DNA of 64,000 nt from Streptomyces corynorhini (lineage in GTDB: Bacteria > Actinomycetota > Actinomycetes > Streptomycetales > Streptomycetaceae). The notes beneath the pieces were generated by a model, which made no database searches, was not told the origin of the DNA, and saw only the letters and a list, made by a program, of their open reading frames with translations. Where the stretch lies: NCBI RefSeq assembly GCF_003346515.1, contig NZ_QQNA01000009.1, forward strand, positions 1 to 64,000, read 5' to 3'. Shown here piece by piece: positions 53,232 to 60,887 of this stretch. A program made the position numbers and the translations under genes. How positions within the stretch are numbered: position 1 is the stretch's first letter; each line of letters starts with the position of its first letter.

Positions 53232-53635
53232 CCTGGACGACCGGTGACCAGGAGACACCCACGAGCCTGACGGTCGGCCAGGTGATGCGTGAGCGGCGCA
53301 CCATCACCGACGAGGACATCTCCGCGTTCGCCGAACTCGCCGGTGACCGGGGACGACACCACCTGCCGGGCGGCGGCCGGGCGATGGCCCACGGCCTGCT
53401 CACCGCCTCCCTGGCCACCAAGGTCGGCGGCCGGCTGGACTTCATCGCCCGGCGTATGGGATGGGAGTTCCTCAGGCCGGTCTGGTCGGGGGACACCATC
53501 ACGGCCGAAGTGACCGTGCGGGCCCTGTACGAGGCCCGGTCCGGTACCGGCGTCGAATTCGACATCGAGATCCGCAACCAGGACGGCGAGACGGTCCTTC
53601 GGGGGGACAGTACGGGACTGATCCGGCACCGGTGA
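53228..53635 (+). CDS. MaoC-like hotdog-fold hydratase/dehydratase
   Basis: A 135-residue MaoC-type single-hotdog protein. The hydratase motif appears as ELAGDRGRHH, keeping an Asp and a His five residues apart as in the usual GDxNPxH, followed by AMAHGLLTASLATK. The later part (GWEFLRPVWSGDTITAEVTV) is also family-typical. Such proteins hydrate or dehydrate (R)-3-hydroxyacyl/enoyl thioesters. The conserved Asn-Pro is replaced by Gly-Arg, so activity is not assured. The gene is translationally coupled to the thioesterase gene, and the pair converges with the NadC-type gene at 53779. Confidence 0.78.
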   Translation: MTWTTGDQETPTSLTVGQVMRERRTITDEDISAFAELAGDRGRHHLPGGGRAMAHGLLTASLATKVGGRLDFIARRMGWEFLRPVWSGDTITAEVTVRALYEARSGTGVEFDIEIRNQDGETVLRGDSTGLIRHR

Positions 53636-53778
53636 CCGCGCCGGAACCGGCGGTGCGGCGGCTGCGCCGAGGACCTCGTCGGCGGCCCCGGTCCTACGGG
53701 AGGGTCCAGGACACCCGGCCCTGGCGGCGATCCCGCCGCGGAGCGGGCCGGTGGACCGCCGGGTTCCGTCCTCTCCGC

Positions 53779-54660
53779 TCACGGCGTCAGCACTTCCCGG
53801 ACGAGCATGCTCAGGTCCAGCGCCGGTGCGCTGTGGGTGAGCGCCCCGACCGAGATCGCGTCGACGCCGGTGCGCGCGTACGTGCTCACCCGGGCGAGAG
53901 TGATGGTGCCCGACGCCTCCAGCAGAGTGTCCCCGGCATCGCCGTGTTCCGCGCGCATACGCACGACCTCGGCGACCTCCTGCGGTGACATGTTGTCGAG
54001 CATGATCCAGGGAACGGCGTTCTCCAGGGCTTCCTTCGCTTCCCGCACGTCGCGCACCTCGGTCTCGATGACGACGTCCCTGCCTTCCTCGGCCGCGCCC
54101 GCGCGTACGGCGCGTACCGCGGCGCCGAGCCCACCGGCGGCGGCGATGTGGTTCTCCTTCAGCAGCACCATGGCGGACAGGTCGAGCCGGTGGTTGTGCC
54201 CGCCGCCCGCGGTGACGGCGTACTTGTCCAGGGCGCGCAGCCCGGGGGCCGTCTTGCGGCTGTCGAGGACGCGTACCGGCGCCCCGCCCAGGGCCTCGAC
54301 GTACGCGGCGGTCAGGGTGGCGATCCCCGACATGCGCTGGAGGAAGTTCAGCGCGGTGCGCTCCCCGCTGATCAGGCTCCTGGCCGGTCCTTCGAGGCTG
54401 AGCAGCACATCACCGGAGAGGAGACGCGCGCCGTCCGGGACCCGCGGTGTCACCTGTACCCGGGGATCGACCTGCGCGTAGACCTCGGCCACCAGCGGCA
54501 CTCCGGCGGCCACTCCGCGCCGCCTGGTGAAGATCTCGGCGCGCAGCCACCGGTTCTCGGGAACGCTCCAGCGTGTGGTGATGTCGTCGCCGGTGGCGTC
54601 CTCGGCCAGCGCGGCCGCGACGGCCCTGGCGGCCACGTCCTTGTCCCATGTCGTAGGCAT
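53779..54660 (-). CDS. nadC: NadC-type carboxylating nicotinate-nucleotide pyrophosphorylase (quinolinate phosphoribosyltransferase family)
   Basis: A 293-residue protein with the full quinolinate phosphoribosyltransferase pattern: RKTAPGLRALDKYAV, GGGHNHRLDL and LLKENHI (Glu for the usual Asp), then IMLDNMSP and LLEASGTI. The family uses PRPP and quinolinate, with decarboxylation, to give nicotinate mononucleotide. Related proteins act on other aromatic acids or are ModD-like. The ATG at 54660 is chosen because GGAGGA stands 7 bases before it. This is the last gene of the long minus-strand operon that also holds a beta-RFAP-synthase homologue, another decarboxylating PRPP enzyme. I infer a pathway role rather than housekeeping NAD synthesis, because no nadA or nadB lies nearby, but that is not proven. 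Confidence 0.85.
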   Translation of the reverse strand: MPTTWDKDVAARAVAAALAEDATGDDITTRWSVPENRWLRAEIFTRRRGVAAGVPLVAEVYAQVDPRVQVTPRVPDGARLLSGDVLLSLEGPARSLISGERTALNFLQRMSGIATLTAAYVEALGGAPVRVLDSRKTAPGLRALDKYAVTAGGGHNHRLDLSAMVLLKENHIAAAGGLGAAVRAVRAGAAEEGRDVVIETEVRDVREAKEALENAVPWIMLDNMSPQEVAEVVRMRAEHGDAGDTLLEASGTITLARVSTYARTGVDAISVGALTHSAPALDLSMLVREVLTP

Positions 54661-54687
54661 GCTGTCTTCCTCCACTCGGGGTCCCGG

Positions 54688-55581
54688 TCAGCCGCTCTCG
54701 GTGTGACCGTGCGTGCGTGTGCGACGTGCCCAGATCCGCGCGAGAACGGCCGTGAGCGCCAACCACGCCAGCCCGACACCGAGTTCGGCCAGCAGCTGCC
54801 AGAGGAAGGGCTGTCCGGAGAGCGAGCGGCGCAGGGCCTCGATGCCGTTGGTCAGGGGCAGCAGCCGGCCCGCCCAGTGCGCCCACTCCAGGTCGGCGGC
54901 CCCGGTCGGCACCGCCCCGCTGAGCACGAGGATCAGGTAGAGCATGGCGTTGCCGAGCAGCAGCTCCGACCTGCCCATGATGGCCATCACGCCGACGGCG
55001 GCGCCCGCGCAGGTGCTGGTGAGCGCCATGACCGCGTACATCCACGACCGCGCGAGCAGTTCGGCCACCGTGCCCGGCCCGGTGAAGAGGAACCCCACGA
55101 CGACGATGGTGAACAGGGAGATGAGCCATCCCTCGGCCGCGTACGGCCAGCACTTGGCGAGGAAGACCCGCAGGGGCGGGATACGGCCCGCGAGCAGCGG
55201 AGTGAGGGTGCGCTCGTCCCGGTCCAGCGGCGGGGCACCGCTCGCGCCGACCACGGTGGACAGACACATGACGAAGGCCGACACTCCGACGAAACTCGCC
55301 CGCGTGCCGAGGCCGGCGCTCCCCGACGCGAGACCGCCCAGCAGGACGTAGAACACCGCCTGGAGCACGGCTCTGGGGATTTTGGAGAACACGAGTACCC
55401 GGGGAGTGTCCTCGACCCGGTACAACTGCCAGGAGAACCGCAGCAGTTCCCGCGCCTCGGGGAGCCGGTCCACGCCGTCGCGCCGGGGGCCTTCCGGTTG
55501 GATCGTGCCGGGCTCGCGGGGTCCGGCCCGGTCCGGACGGAAGGCCCTAGGTGAATTCGAGTGTGCCGCGTGCTCGGGCAC
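54688..55581 (-). CDS. ABC-2 type exporter permease subunit
   Basis: A 297-residue membrane protein of the ABC-2 permease type with about six hydrophobic segments (for example SFVGVSAFVMCLSTVVGAS, LISLFTIVVVGFLF and LLGNAMLYLILVLSGAVP). The cytoplasmic N-terminus is about 45 residues. The LLPLTNGIEALRRSL segment near the end is typical of drug and antibiotic efflux permeases. The start is GTG at 55581, overlapping the end of the previous permease gene by 35 bases; a later start would also keep all membrane segments. Together with the other permease and the ATPase it should form a heteromeric exporter, most simply the exporter or immunity pump for the operon's product. Confidence 0.82.
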   Translation of the reverse strand: MPEHAAHSNSPRAFRPDRAGPREPGTIQPEGPRRDGVDRLPEARELLRFSWQLYRVEDTPRVLVFSKIPRAVLQAVFYVLLGGLASGSAGLGTRASFVGVSAFVMCLSTVVGASGAPPLDRDERTLTPLLAGRIPPLRVFLAKCWPYAAEGWLISLFTIVVVGFLFTGPGTVAELLARSWMYAVMALTSTCAGAAVGVMAIMGRSELLLGNAMLYLILVLSGAVPTGAADLEWAHWAGRLLPLTNGIEALRRSLSGQPFLWQLLAELGVGLAWLALTAVLARIWARRTRTHGHTESG

Positions 55582-56359
55582 GGTCCACCACCTTCCGGAA
55601 CAGCATCAGACCCGCGAGGAGGTGGACGGCCGTCAGCGCCGCGGTGGCCCACAGGGCCGCTCCGGTGGGTGACCCGAGCGCGGCGGCCACCATGTACTCC
55701 TTGGCCCAGCGCAGGGGCACCAGCAGGGCGACCCAGCGCAGCCAGGCCGGGAGCAGCTCGCCGGGGATCAGCGTGCCGCCGAGGATGTACACGGGATACA
55801 GCAGCGCGTTGCCCATGTGCACGCCGTGCCGGGTCAGGACGAACACACAGCTGAGGAGGGTGCCCATCGAGATCGCCGAGCAGACCACCGCGACGAGACC
55901 GACCAGCAGCAGCCCGGGATCGGCCACCCGCGGGCGCACCCCGAGCAGCAGGGACACCGCCGTTCCGACGACGGCGAGCACGCAGCAGGTGAACGTCACC
56001 GCGCCCGCGCACTTGCCGATCAGGACCAGCCGGGGGTCCCGGACCCCCACCACACTGCGGGACATGGTGCCCTGGACGATGTCCCGCCGGATGATGCCTC
56101 CGGCCATCCAGACGAGTCCGCCCCACAGACAGGTGACCAGGACGGAGATGAGGACGCGCGTGGAGGCGTCGCTCCGCGGCGCGCCGTGCGGCAGGGCGAG
56201 CAGCAGCAGGGCCGCGGGCTGCACCCCGGCGAGGACGACCACAGCCGGGCTGCCGCGGGTCAGGACGGCCTGGACGCGGGCGGATTCGTAGAGCACCGCC
56301 AGCACCGTACGCAGCCGGTCGAGGTACTCCGACGGGGCGTCGCGCGGTCCCTTCCTCAT
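55547..56359 (-). CDS. ABC-2 type exporter permease subunit
   Basis: A 270-residue permease with about six membrane segments (AVVVLAGVQPAALLLLAL, VLISVLVTCLWGGLVWMAGG, AVTFTCCVLAVVGTAVSLLL and others) and the ABC-2 motif IPGELLPAWLRWVALLVPLRWAKEY. The ATG at 56359 overlaps the ATPase stop by four bases (ATGA). It is the partner of the downstream permease; two different permeases with one ATPase is a common layout for peptide and small-molecule exporters. Confidence 0.82.
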   Translation of the reverse strand: MRKGPRDAPSEYLDRLRTVLAVLYESARVQAVLTRGSPAVVVLAGVQPAALLLLALPHGAPRSDASTRVLISVLVTCLWGGLVWMAGGIIRRDIVQGTMSRSVVGVRDPRLVLIGKCAGAVTFTCCVLAVVGTAVSLLLGVRPRVADPGLLLVGLVAVVCSAISMGTLLSCVFVLTRHGVHMGNALLYPVYILGGTLIPGELLPAWLRWVALLVPLRWAKEYMVAAALGSPTGAALWATAALTAVHLLAGLMLFRKVVDRARARGTLEFT

Positions 56360-57300
56360 GGCCGGCCGACGCCGTACAGGCGCTGGAAGGAGTCCTCCAG
56401 GCGGGCGGGTGTCACTTCGAACGTGGTCACGGCGCAGCCGTCCAGGAGGGCGCCGATCTCCCCCAGTGAGGTGGTGCTCCACTCCTCGACCGCGAGTTCC
56501 ACGGTCCACACCCCCTCGGTGTGTTCCCGGCTCCGCAGGCTGATCGCCCGGTAGGTGCCGGGACCGGGCGGGGCGCCGCTGCCGCTCACCTTGATCGTGG
56601 CGGCGAAGCCTGCCTTGCGGGCGAAGTCCGCGAGGCGCAGATCCTCCGCGACGCGGCCCTTGTCGAGCGCGACGACCCGGTCCGCCAGCTCCTCGACGTC
56701 CAGCAGCTGATGGCTGGTCAGCAGGATGGTGACTCCGCGATCCCGGAGTGCGGAGATCTGCGCGCGCAGCCGGGCCGCCTCCACCGGGTCGAGACCGATG
56801 GTGGGCTCGTCGAGCAGTACGAGGCTGGGGTCGGTGGCGAAACCGATCGCGAGGTGGAGGCGTTGGCGCATGCCGCGGGAGTACGTCTGCACCGCCCGGT
56901 CGGCGGCGTCCGACAGGCCCACGCTCTCCAGCGACCGTTCGACCACCTTGCGCAGGCCCCGGGGCGAGGCGCCGTTGAGCATCGCGAAGAAGCGCAGGTT
57001 CTCGCGTGCGGAGAGCCGGTTGTAGAAACCGCGCTCGCCGCCGAAGACGACCGACTGCCGGCGGCGGACCTCCTCCGGCCGCGCGGTGACGTCGATGCCG
57101 AAGACCCGGGCGGTGCCTCTGCTGGGCAGGAGCAGGGTGGCCAGAATCTTGGTCAGGGTGGTCTTCCCCGCTCCGTTCTCGCCCAGCAGCGCGACGATCT
57201 CCCCCTCGTCGACGGTGAAGTCCACCCGGTCCAGGGCGGTGACACGGTGGCCCGAGGAGACGAAGTCGCGGCCGAGGCCGGCCACCTCGACGGCCTTCAT
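56356..57300 (-). CDS. ABC transporter ATP-binding subunit
   Basis: A 314-residue ATPase. Walker A is GENGAGKT at 40-47, the signature region reads TYSRGMRQRLHLA, Walker B is SLVLLDEPTIGLDP, and the switch His lies in LLTSHQ. A C-terminal extension of about 80 residues after the nucleotide-binding domain is like those of DrrA-type drug-export ATPases. The ATG at 57300 overlaps the stop of the nucleotidyltransferase gene by four bases. It would power the two permeases encoded just downstream. Confidence 0.92.
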   Translation of the reverse strand: MKAVEVAGLGRDFVSSGHRVTALDRVDFTVDEGEIVALLGENGAGKTTLTKILATLLLPSRGTARVFGIDVTARPEEVRRRQSVVFGGERGFYNRLSARENLRFFAMLNGASPRGLRKVVERSLESVGLSDAADRAVQTYSRGMRQRLHLAIGFATDPSLVLLDEPTIGLDPVEAARLRAQISALRDRGVTILLTSHQLLDVEELADRVVALDKGRVAEDLRLADFARKAGFAATIKVSGSGAPPGPGTYRAISLRSREHTEGVWTVELAVEEWSTTSLGEIGALLDGCAVTTFEVTPARLEDSFQRLYGVGRP

Positions 57301-58436
57301 CGGCCCGGCGTTTCGACGACGCCCATGGCGGCGAGCGCCTCCAGTGCCTCGCCCACCTCGTGCGGAGTCACCTCGCCGTCGACCCACTGGGCGAACTCCC
57401 CGTGGATCTCCGTCACGGTGGCCCCGGTGCACATGCTCCACAGCCGGGCCATGTGCTCGTTGAGGTCGTAGGCGACGTTGGGTCCGGCCAGGACGAATCC
57501 GTCGGCGAACCGGATCAGGCTGTGGAAGGGATCCTGGAGCGGGCCGCCGCCCAGGCGCCGCGGCCGCAGCCTCTCGATGTCCGCGGCGCCGTCCCAGCCG
57601 TCCGTCGTCGCCACGGCGACCAGCGCGACGGCCAGCGACGCCCTGCGCCTGACCACCGCCTCCGCGCGCTCGGCGAGGCCGTCCAGGGGGACAGGTTCGT
57701 GCAGGAGTTCCCAGAGGGTGGGGAAGAGGGGGCCGAGGAGCCGGGACCGGGCCGCGCGGCGCAGCAGGAACTTCGGCCCGATGTAGAGATCGCGCTCGGC
57801 CGAGAGGAGCGCGTCGAGACCGGCCTTGACGGCGTCGTGCGTGGCGAGCAGGGCGGTGTAGGGGTCGCCGATGGCCAGGGCGCCGTGGGCGTCCTCCAGC
57901 AGTACGCCGACCTCGTAGGCGTTCCGGTAGATCATGACCTTGGCGACCACGTCGCGGTCGGGTCCCGGCAGGGCGCCGTGGAGGGGGAGGGCGGCGCCCA
58001 TCGCGTACCGGACCGTTCTGGTCATCTCCGCGCGGTCCAGACTTCCCTGCGCGCGATCGGTCCTGGTGACGGCGTACCGCGCCATGCGCTCCGCCAGCCG
58101 CTGCCACGAGGCCAGGGAGACGGTCGTGAGATCGAGACGGCGGCCGTGCGCAACGTGCTGACGCGCCGATTCCGACGTCCGGTGGACCGCGACGATGTCG
58201 AGATCCGATTCGGCGTGGCCCAGACCTACGGAAAGGCTCCCGATGATGAATGCGCCCTCACAACCGTGCGGATGGGTACGCTCGACGAGGCTTACGGCCT
58301 CACCGGAATCCCGGGAAGTGAAGAAACGGTCCTCGATGCCGTACTCATTGCTCAACTCGATCCCCGTGTCCTTACCGGATGGGCGGGCACCCGGGCCATA
58401 AGCGGCCACGATGGGCGCCCGCCGCGCCTGAGACAT
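57297..58436 (-). CDS. Nucleotidyltransferase fused to a C-terminal PqqD-like domain
   Basis: A 379-residue two-part protein. The N-terminal part has the nucleotidyltransferase signature GS at 66-67 followed by Asp78 and Asp80 (GSLSVGLGHAESDLDI), with a third acidic residue at Asp102 in RLDLTTV, so it should transfer a nucleotide (probably AMP) to an acceptor. The last 75 or so residues match the PqqD/RiPP-recognition fold: FVLAGPNVAYDLNEHMARLW, CTGATVTEI and a final helix EALEALAAMGVVET. PqqD domains bind leader peptides of ribosomal peptide pathways. The ATG at 58436 begins only 22 bases after the stop of a 17-residue peptide gene, the obvious ligand. I do not know a described protein with this fusion. 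Confidence 0.8.
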   Translation of the reverse strand: MSQARRAPIVAAYGPGARPSGKDTGIELSNEYGIEDRFFTSRDSGEAVSLVERTHPHGCEGAFIIGSLSVGLGHAESDLDIVAVHRTSESARQHVAHGRRLDLTTVSLASWQRLAERMARYAVTRTDRAQGSLDRAEMTRTVRYAMGAALPLHGALPGPDRDVVAKVMIYRNAYEVGVLLEDAHGALAIGDPYTALLATHDAVKAGLDALLSAERDLYIGPKFLLRRAARSRLLGPLFPTLWELLHEPVPLDGLAERAEAVVRRRASLAVALVAVATTDGWDGAADIERLRPRRLGGGPLQDPFHSLIRFADGFVLAGPNVAYDLNEHMARLWSMCTGATVTEIHGEFAQWVDGEVTPHEVGEALEALAAMGVVETPGR

Positions 58437-58458
58437 TTCTCGGTGACTCTCCGGCTAT

Positions 58459-58512
58459 TTACAGCGCTTTGCTTCCGCTGCAGGTCACAGCCTTCTTTAT
58501 TTCGAACTTCAT
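58459..58512 (-). CDS. 17-residue peptide, candidate RiPP precursor or peptide scaffold
   Basis: The encoded peptide is MKFEIKKAVTCSGSKAL, ending in TAA. It would normally be missed because of its size. The ribosome site is the best in the region: AAGGAGGT with 8 bases before the ATG. It lies 62 bases after the PfkB gene and 22 bases before the nucleotidyltransferase-PqqD gene in the same operon. The first nine residues (KFEIKKAV) could form an amphipathic beta strand, the shape that PqqD-type domains bind, and the rest (TCSGSKAL) has modifiable Thr, Cys and Ser. I infer leader and core on that basis. Alternatives are a translational coupling peptide or a chance frame, but the strong ribosome site makes translation likely. 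Confidence 0.65.
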   Translation of the reverse strand: MKFEIKKAVTCSGSKAL

Positions 58513-58520
58513 TACTCTTC

Positions 58521-58528
58521 ACCTCCTT
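58521..58528 (-). promoter_or_regulatory. Near-perfect ribosome binding site for the 17-residue peptide
   Basis: AAGGAGGT on the minus strand, followed by GA, matches the anti-Shine-Dalgarno over about ten bases, with 8 bases to the ATG at 58512. Most neighbouring genes rely on overlaps or partial GGAG motifs, so this site suggests that the peptide is made in excess over its modifying enzymes. Confidence 0.8.
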
Positions 58529-58574
58529 GGTCGGATGATTTAAAACGCTCCCGCGATGAAATACCGTACGCGCA

Positions 58575-59576
58575 TCATTTGAGAACGCGCAATCCCTGTG
58601 GGGGATGTGCGGCTGATTTATCGCGGAATACTCCGAGTGGAAATGTGTTTCCGTCCTCCCGGGTCTGCGCATGCGCTTGCCGCTGTGCGGCCGAGGCGGC
58701 GGAGAGATATCGGCCGGCCTCCTCGGCTCCGGTCCTGGCACACTCCTCGGGACCCGAGCCCGCCAGCGCCGCCGCGAGGAACCCCGCGTGGTAGGCGTCC
58801 CCCGCTCCCGCCGTGGGCACCTCGCGCGCCACGGCGTGGGGCGGTGCGGTGTGGACGGGCACGGCGCGTCCCGGGCCCGTGGTCCAACTGCCCCGTTCGC
58901 CGCCGGTGACGGAGACCAGCCGGGCGCGCCCCTGGAGTTCACGGCTGAGCCCGGCGCAGGCTTCCCGCGCGGTGGCGGCGCCCGTCCGCTCCATCGCCCA
59001 GGAGTCGGCCGCCACCAGGACATCGGCGTACGGCAGGAGCGTGCCGACACCGTCGGACACGTCACCGCGCCCGGCGTTCAACGAGACGGTGACGCCGCGC
59101 TCCCGGGCCAGCGCGCACAGTTCGAGCGAGGCGCGCGGGAAGCGTCCGTTCACATGCACCGCGTCGGCGTCCGCGAGGACACGCCGCAGTGGCGCGGGCT
59201 CGGCCCGTATCCCCGCCTCCAGCGTCCCGGGCAGGTTCCACAGCAGCGTCCGGGTCGGTGGCGTCTCCAGGACCAGGCAGGACGCGCTGGCGCCGGGGAC
59301 GACCGCGACCTCCCGCCGGGCGATCCCCGCCTCGTCGAGCCGGTCGAGGAGAAACCGGCCCAGCCAGTCGTCGCCCACCGCGCTGACGAGGTCCGCGTCG
59401 ATGCCGAGCCCGCGGAGCGCCGCCAGCACGTTGGTGGTGGCGCCCCCCATGCGCAGGTCCAGGGTCCGTACCCGGGGGTCGTTCTCCGGCAGCGGAGGCG
59501 CCGTGCACAGGACCCGCACGTCCGCCATGACCAGGCCGAGCCCCACTACCCGGGTACGGTGGGCGGGTTCGGTCAT
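58575..59576 (-). CDS. PfkB-family (ribokinase-like) kinase
   Basis: A 333-residue sugar or nucleoside kinase. The N-terminal substrate site GGATTNVLAAL lies near residues 44-54. The PfkB signature PTAGAGDAYHAGF is at 254-266 with catalytic Asp260; Pro replaces the usual Asp at the start of that motif. The family phosphorylates ribose, nucleosides, pseudouridine and similar sugars. In this operon, next to a beta-RFAP-synthase homologue, a ribosyl or C-nucleoside substrate is a reasonable guess, not a demonstrated one. The ATG at 59576 overlaps the radical SAM stop by four bases. The C-terminal tail is some 30 residues longer than the minimal fold and hydrophilic. Confidence 0.88.
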   Translation of the reverse strand: MTEPAHRTRVVGLGLVMADVRVLCTAPPLPENDPRVRTLDLRMGGATTNVLAALRGLGIDADLVSAVGDDWLGRFLLDRLDEAGIARREVAVVPGASASCLVLETPPTRTLLWNLPGTLEAGIRAEPAPLRRVLADADAVHVNGRFPRASLELCALARERGVTVSLNAGRGDVSDGVGTLLPYADVLVAADSWAMERTGAATAREACAGLSRELQGRARLVSVTGGERGSWTTGPGRAVPVHTAPPHAVAREVPTAGAGDAYHAGFLAAALAGSGPEECARTGAEEAGRYLSAASAAQRQAHAQTREDGNTFPLGVFRDKSAAHPPQGLRVLK

Positions 59577-60880
59577 CGGTCCACTTCGAGGATGGGCAGC
59601 CCGCGCCTCGACAGGCCCAGCGTCTGCCGGTCGTCCGGGGCCTCGTAGAAGAGCTTGCCGATGTTGTTCACCTTGCGCACCCCCTCGGCGGTGAGCCGCA
59701 GCAGGGTCCCCTCCCTTCTGATCAGCCCTCCCTCGACGAGCCGTACCAGTTCCGGTCCGAAGACGGCGTCGACACCGACGCCGTACTGCCGTCGGAAACG
59801 CTCCGTGTCGAACGGGTCCATCCGCAGCCCGAACATCATGGTGCGGCGCATCCTGGCGTGCACACTGAGCACCGAACCGGCCGCCGTGGCGGCCCCGTCG
59901 GCGTTCGCCCGCTTGACGTAGTCCCCGATGGAGTAGGTGTTGATGGTGTGCCGGCCGTCCATGTACGTCACCGCGCTCGGTCCGACGCCGACCCACTCGC
60001 CGTCCTCCCACTGGAGTTCGGTGTAACGACAGCGCGGGGTGGAGCGCCGGACGAAGTCGAAGACGTTGTAGTGCTCGTAGCCGTTCTCCTCGAAGATCTC
60101 GCAGGCGGCGTCGAACATCTCCCGCTCGATGTCCTCCCCGGGCAGTTCGAGTTCGCCCTTCTGCAGCCGGGACCACAGGACGGTGTTCTCCCGGATCCAC
60201 AGGGGATAGAAGCTGACGTGCGCGGGGTCGCAGGCGAGGGCGTCGCGCACCGAGCGGCGTACGTCGGCGACGGACTGGCCGGGCAGCCGGTAGATCAGGT
60301 CCAGATTGATGTTGTCGAGTCCCGCCTCGTGCGCCAGCCGTAACGCCTCGCGCGCCTCGGCGGCGGTGTGGTCCCGCCCGATCTCCTTGAGCACGTCGTC
60401 GTTGAAGGACTGCACGCCGATGCTCAGCCGGTTGCCGCCCGCCTCCCGGAACAGCTTCAGTTTCTCGCCGCTGAGCGAGGCGGGGCTCCACTCCATACTG
60501 AATTCGCAGTCGTCCGTGAACTCGAAGGACGAGGTGATGCGGTCCAGGAGCCGCCGCAGCTGCCGGGGCGCCAGCAGGGAGGGGGTGCCCCCGCCGATGA
60601 ACACCACGTCGAGGGGGCGCCCGGCCACCTGTCCGCGCTGCCGCACGGTGCGGATCTCGTTCTCCATGGCGTCGAGGAACTCGTCCATCTCGTCGTGCAG
60701 ATCGTCGCCGACCTTCACCTTGTACTTGCAGAAGTGACAGCGGTGGGCGCAGAACGGGATGTGCGCGTACAGCCCCATCGTGGGGCGCGACCAGGCTCCC
60801 GCCGGGTCCATCGCGGCGATGCGGGCGGGATACCAGCGCACATAGTCGCGCTCGATCTCCTCCAGCTCTGTCTCCGTCAT
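59573..60880 (-). CDS. HemN/HemW-like radical SAM enzyme with a TTA codon
   Basis: A 435-residue radical SAM protein. The 4Fe-4S motif CxxxCxxC is Cys44, Cys48, Cys51 in HIPFCAHRCHFC. GGGTPS (SAM amino-group site) and SIGVQSF follow, and a HemN-type C-terminal domain (about 330-430) is present. HemW-like relatives include heme chaperones and the class C radical SAM methylases and cyclopropanases of natural-product pathways (NosN, C10P, Jaw5). No heme genes lie nearby, so a biosynthetic role is likely: C-methylation, methylene transfer or another radical step on the peptide or nucleoside intermediate. Leu180 is encoded by TTA (60341-60343), making the operon bldA-sensitive. It begins 7 bases after the previous stop. 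Confidence 0.88.
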   Translation of the reverse strand: MTETELEEIERDYVRWYPARIAAMDPAGAWSRPTMGLYAHIPFCAHRCHFCKYKVKVGDDLHDEMDEFLDAMENEIRTVRQRGQVAGRPLDVVFIGGGTPSLLAPRQLRRLLDRITSSFEFTDDCEFSMEWSPASLSGEKLKLFREAGGNRLSIGVQSFNDDVLKEIGRDHTAAEAREALRLAHEAGLDNINLDLIYRLPGQSVADVRRSVRDALACDPAHVSFYPLWIRENTVLWSRLQKGELELPGEDIEREMFDAACEIFEENGYEHYNVFDFVRRSTPRCRYTELQWEDGEWVGVGPSAVTYMDGRHTINTYSIGDYVKRANADGAATAAGSVLSVHARMRRTMMFGLRMDPFDTERFRRQYGVGVDAVFGPELVRLVEGGLIRREGTLLRLTAEGVRKVNNIGKLFYEAPDDRQTLGLSRRGLPILEVDR

Positions 60881-60887
60881 GGCGTCG

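Noticed and set aside
58352..59065. A 237-residue frame covering the small-peptide region
   Set aside because: It lies in another frame, overlaps both the PfkB and nucleotidyltransferase genes, and has no protein-like features; only the 17-codon frame has a ribosome site.
59573..60880. Housekeeping coproporphyrinogen dehydrogenase (HemN)
   Set aside because: Not with heme genes and embedded by four-base overlap in a pathway operon; a HemW-like biosynthetic role is more likely, though not proven.
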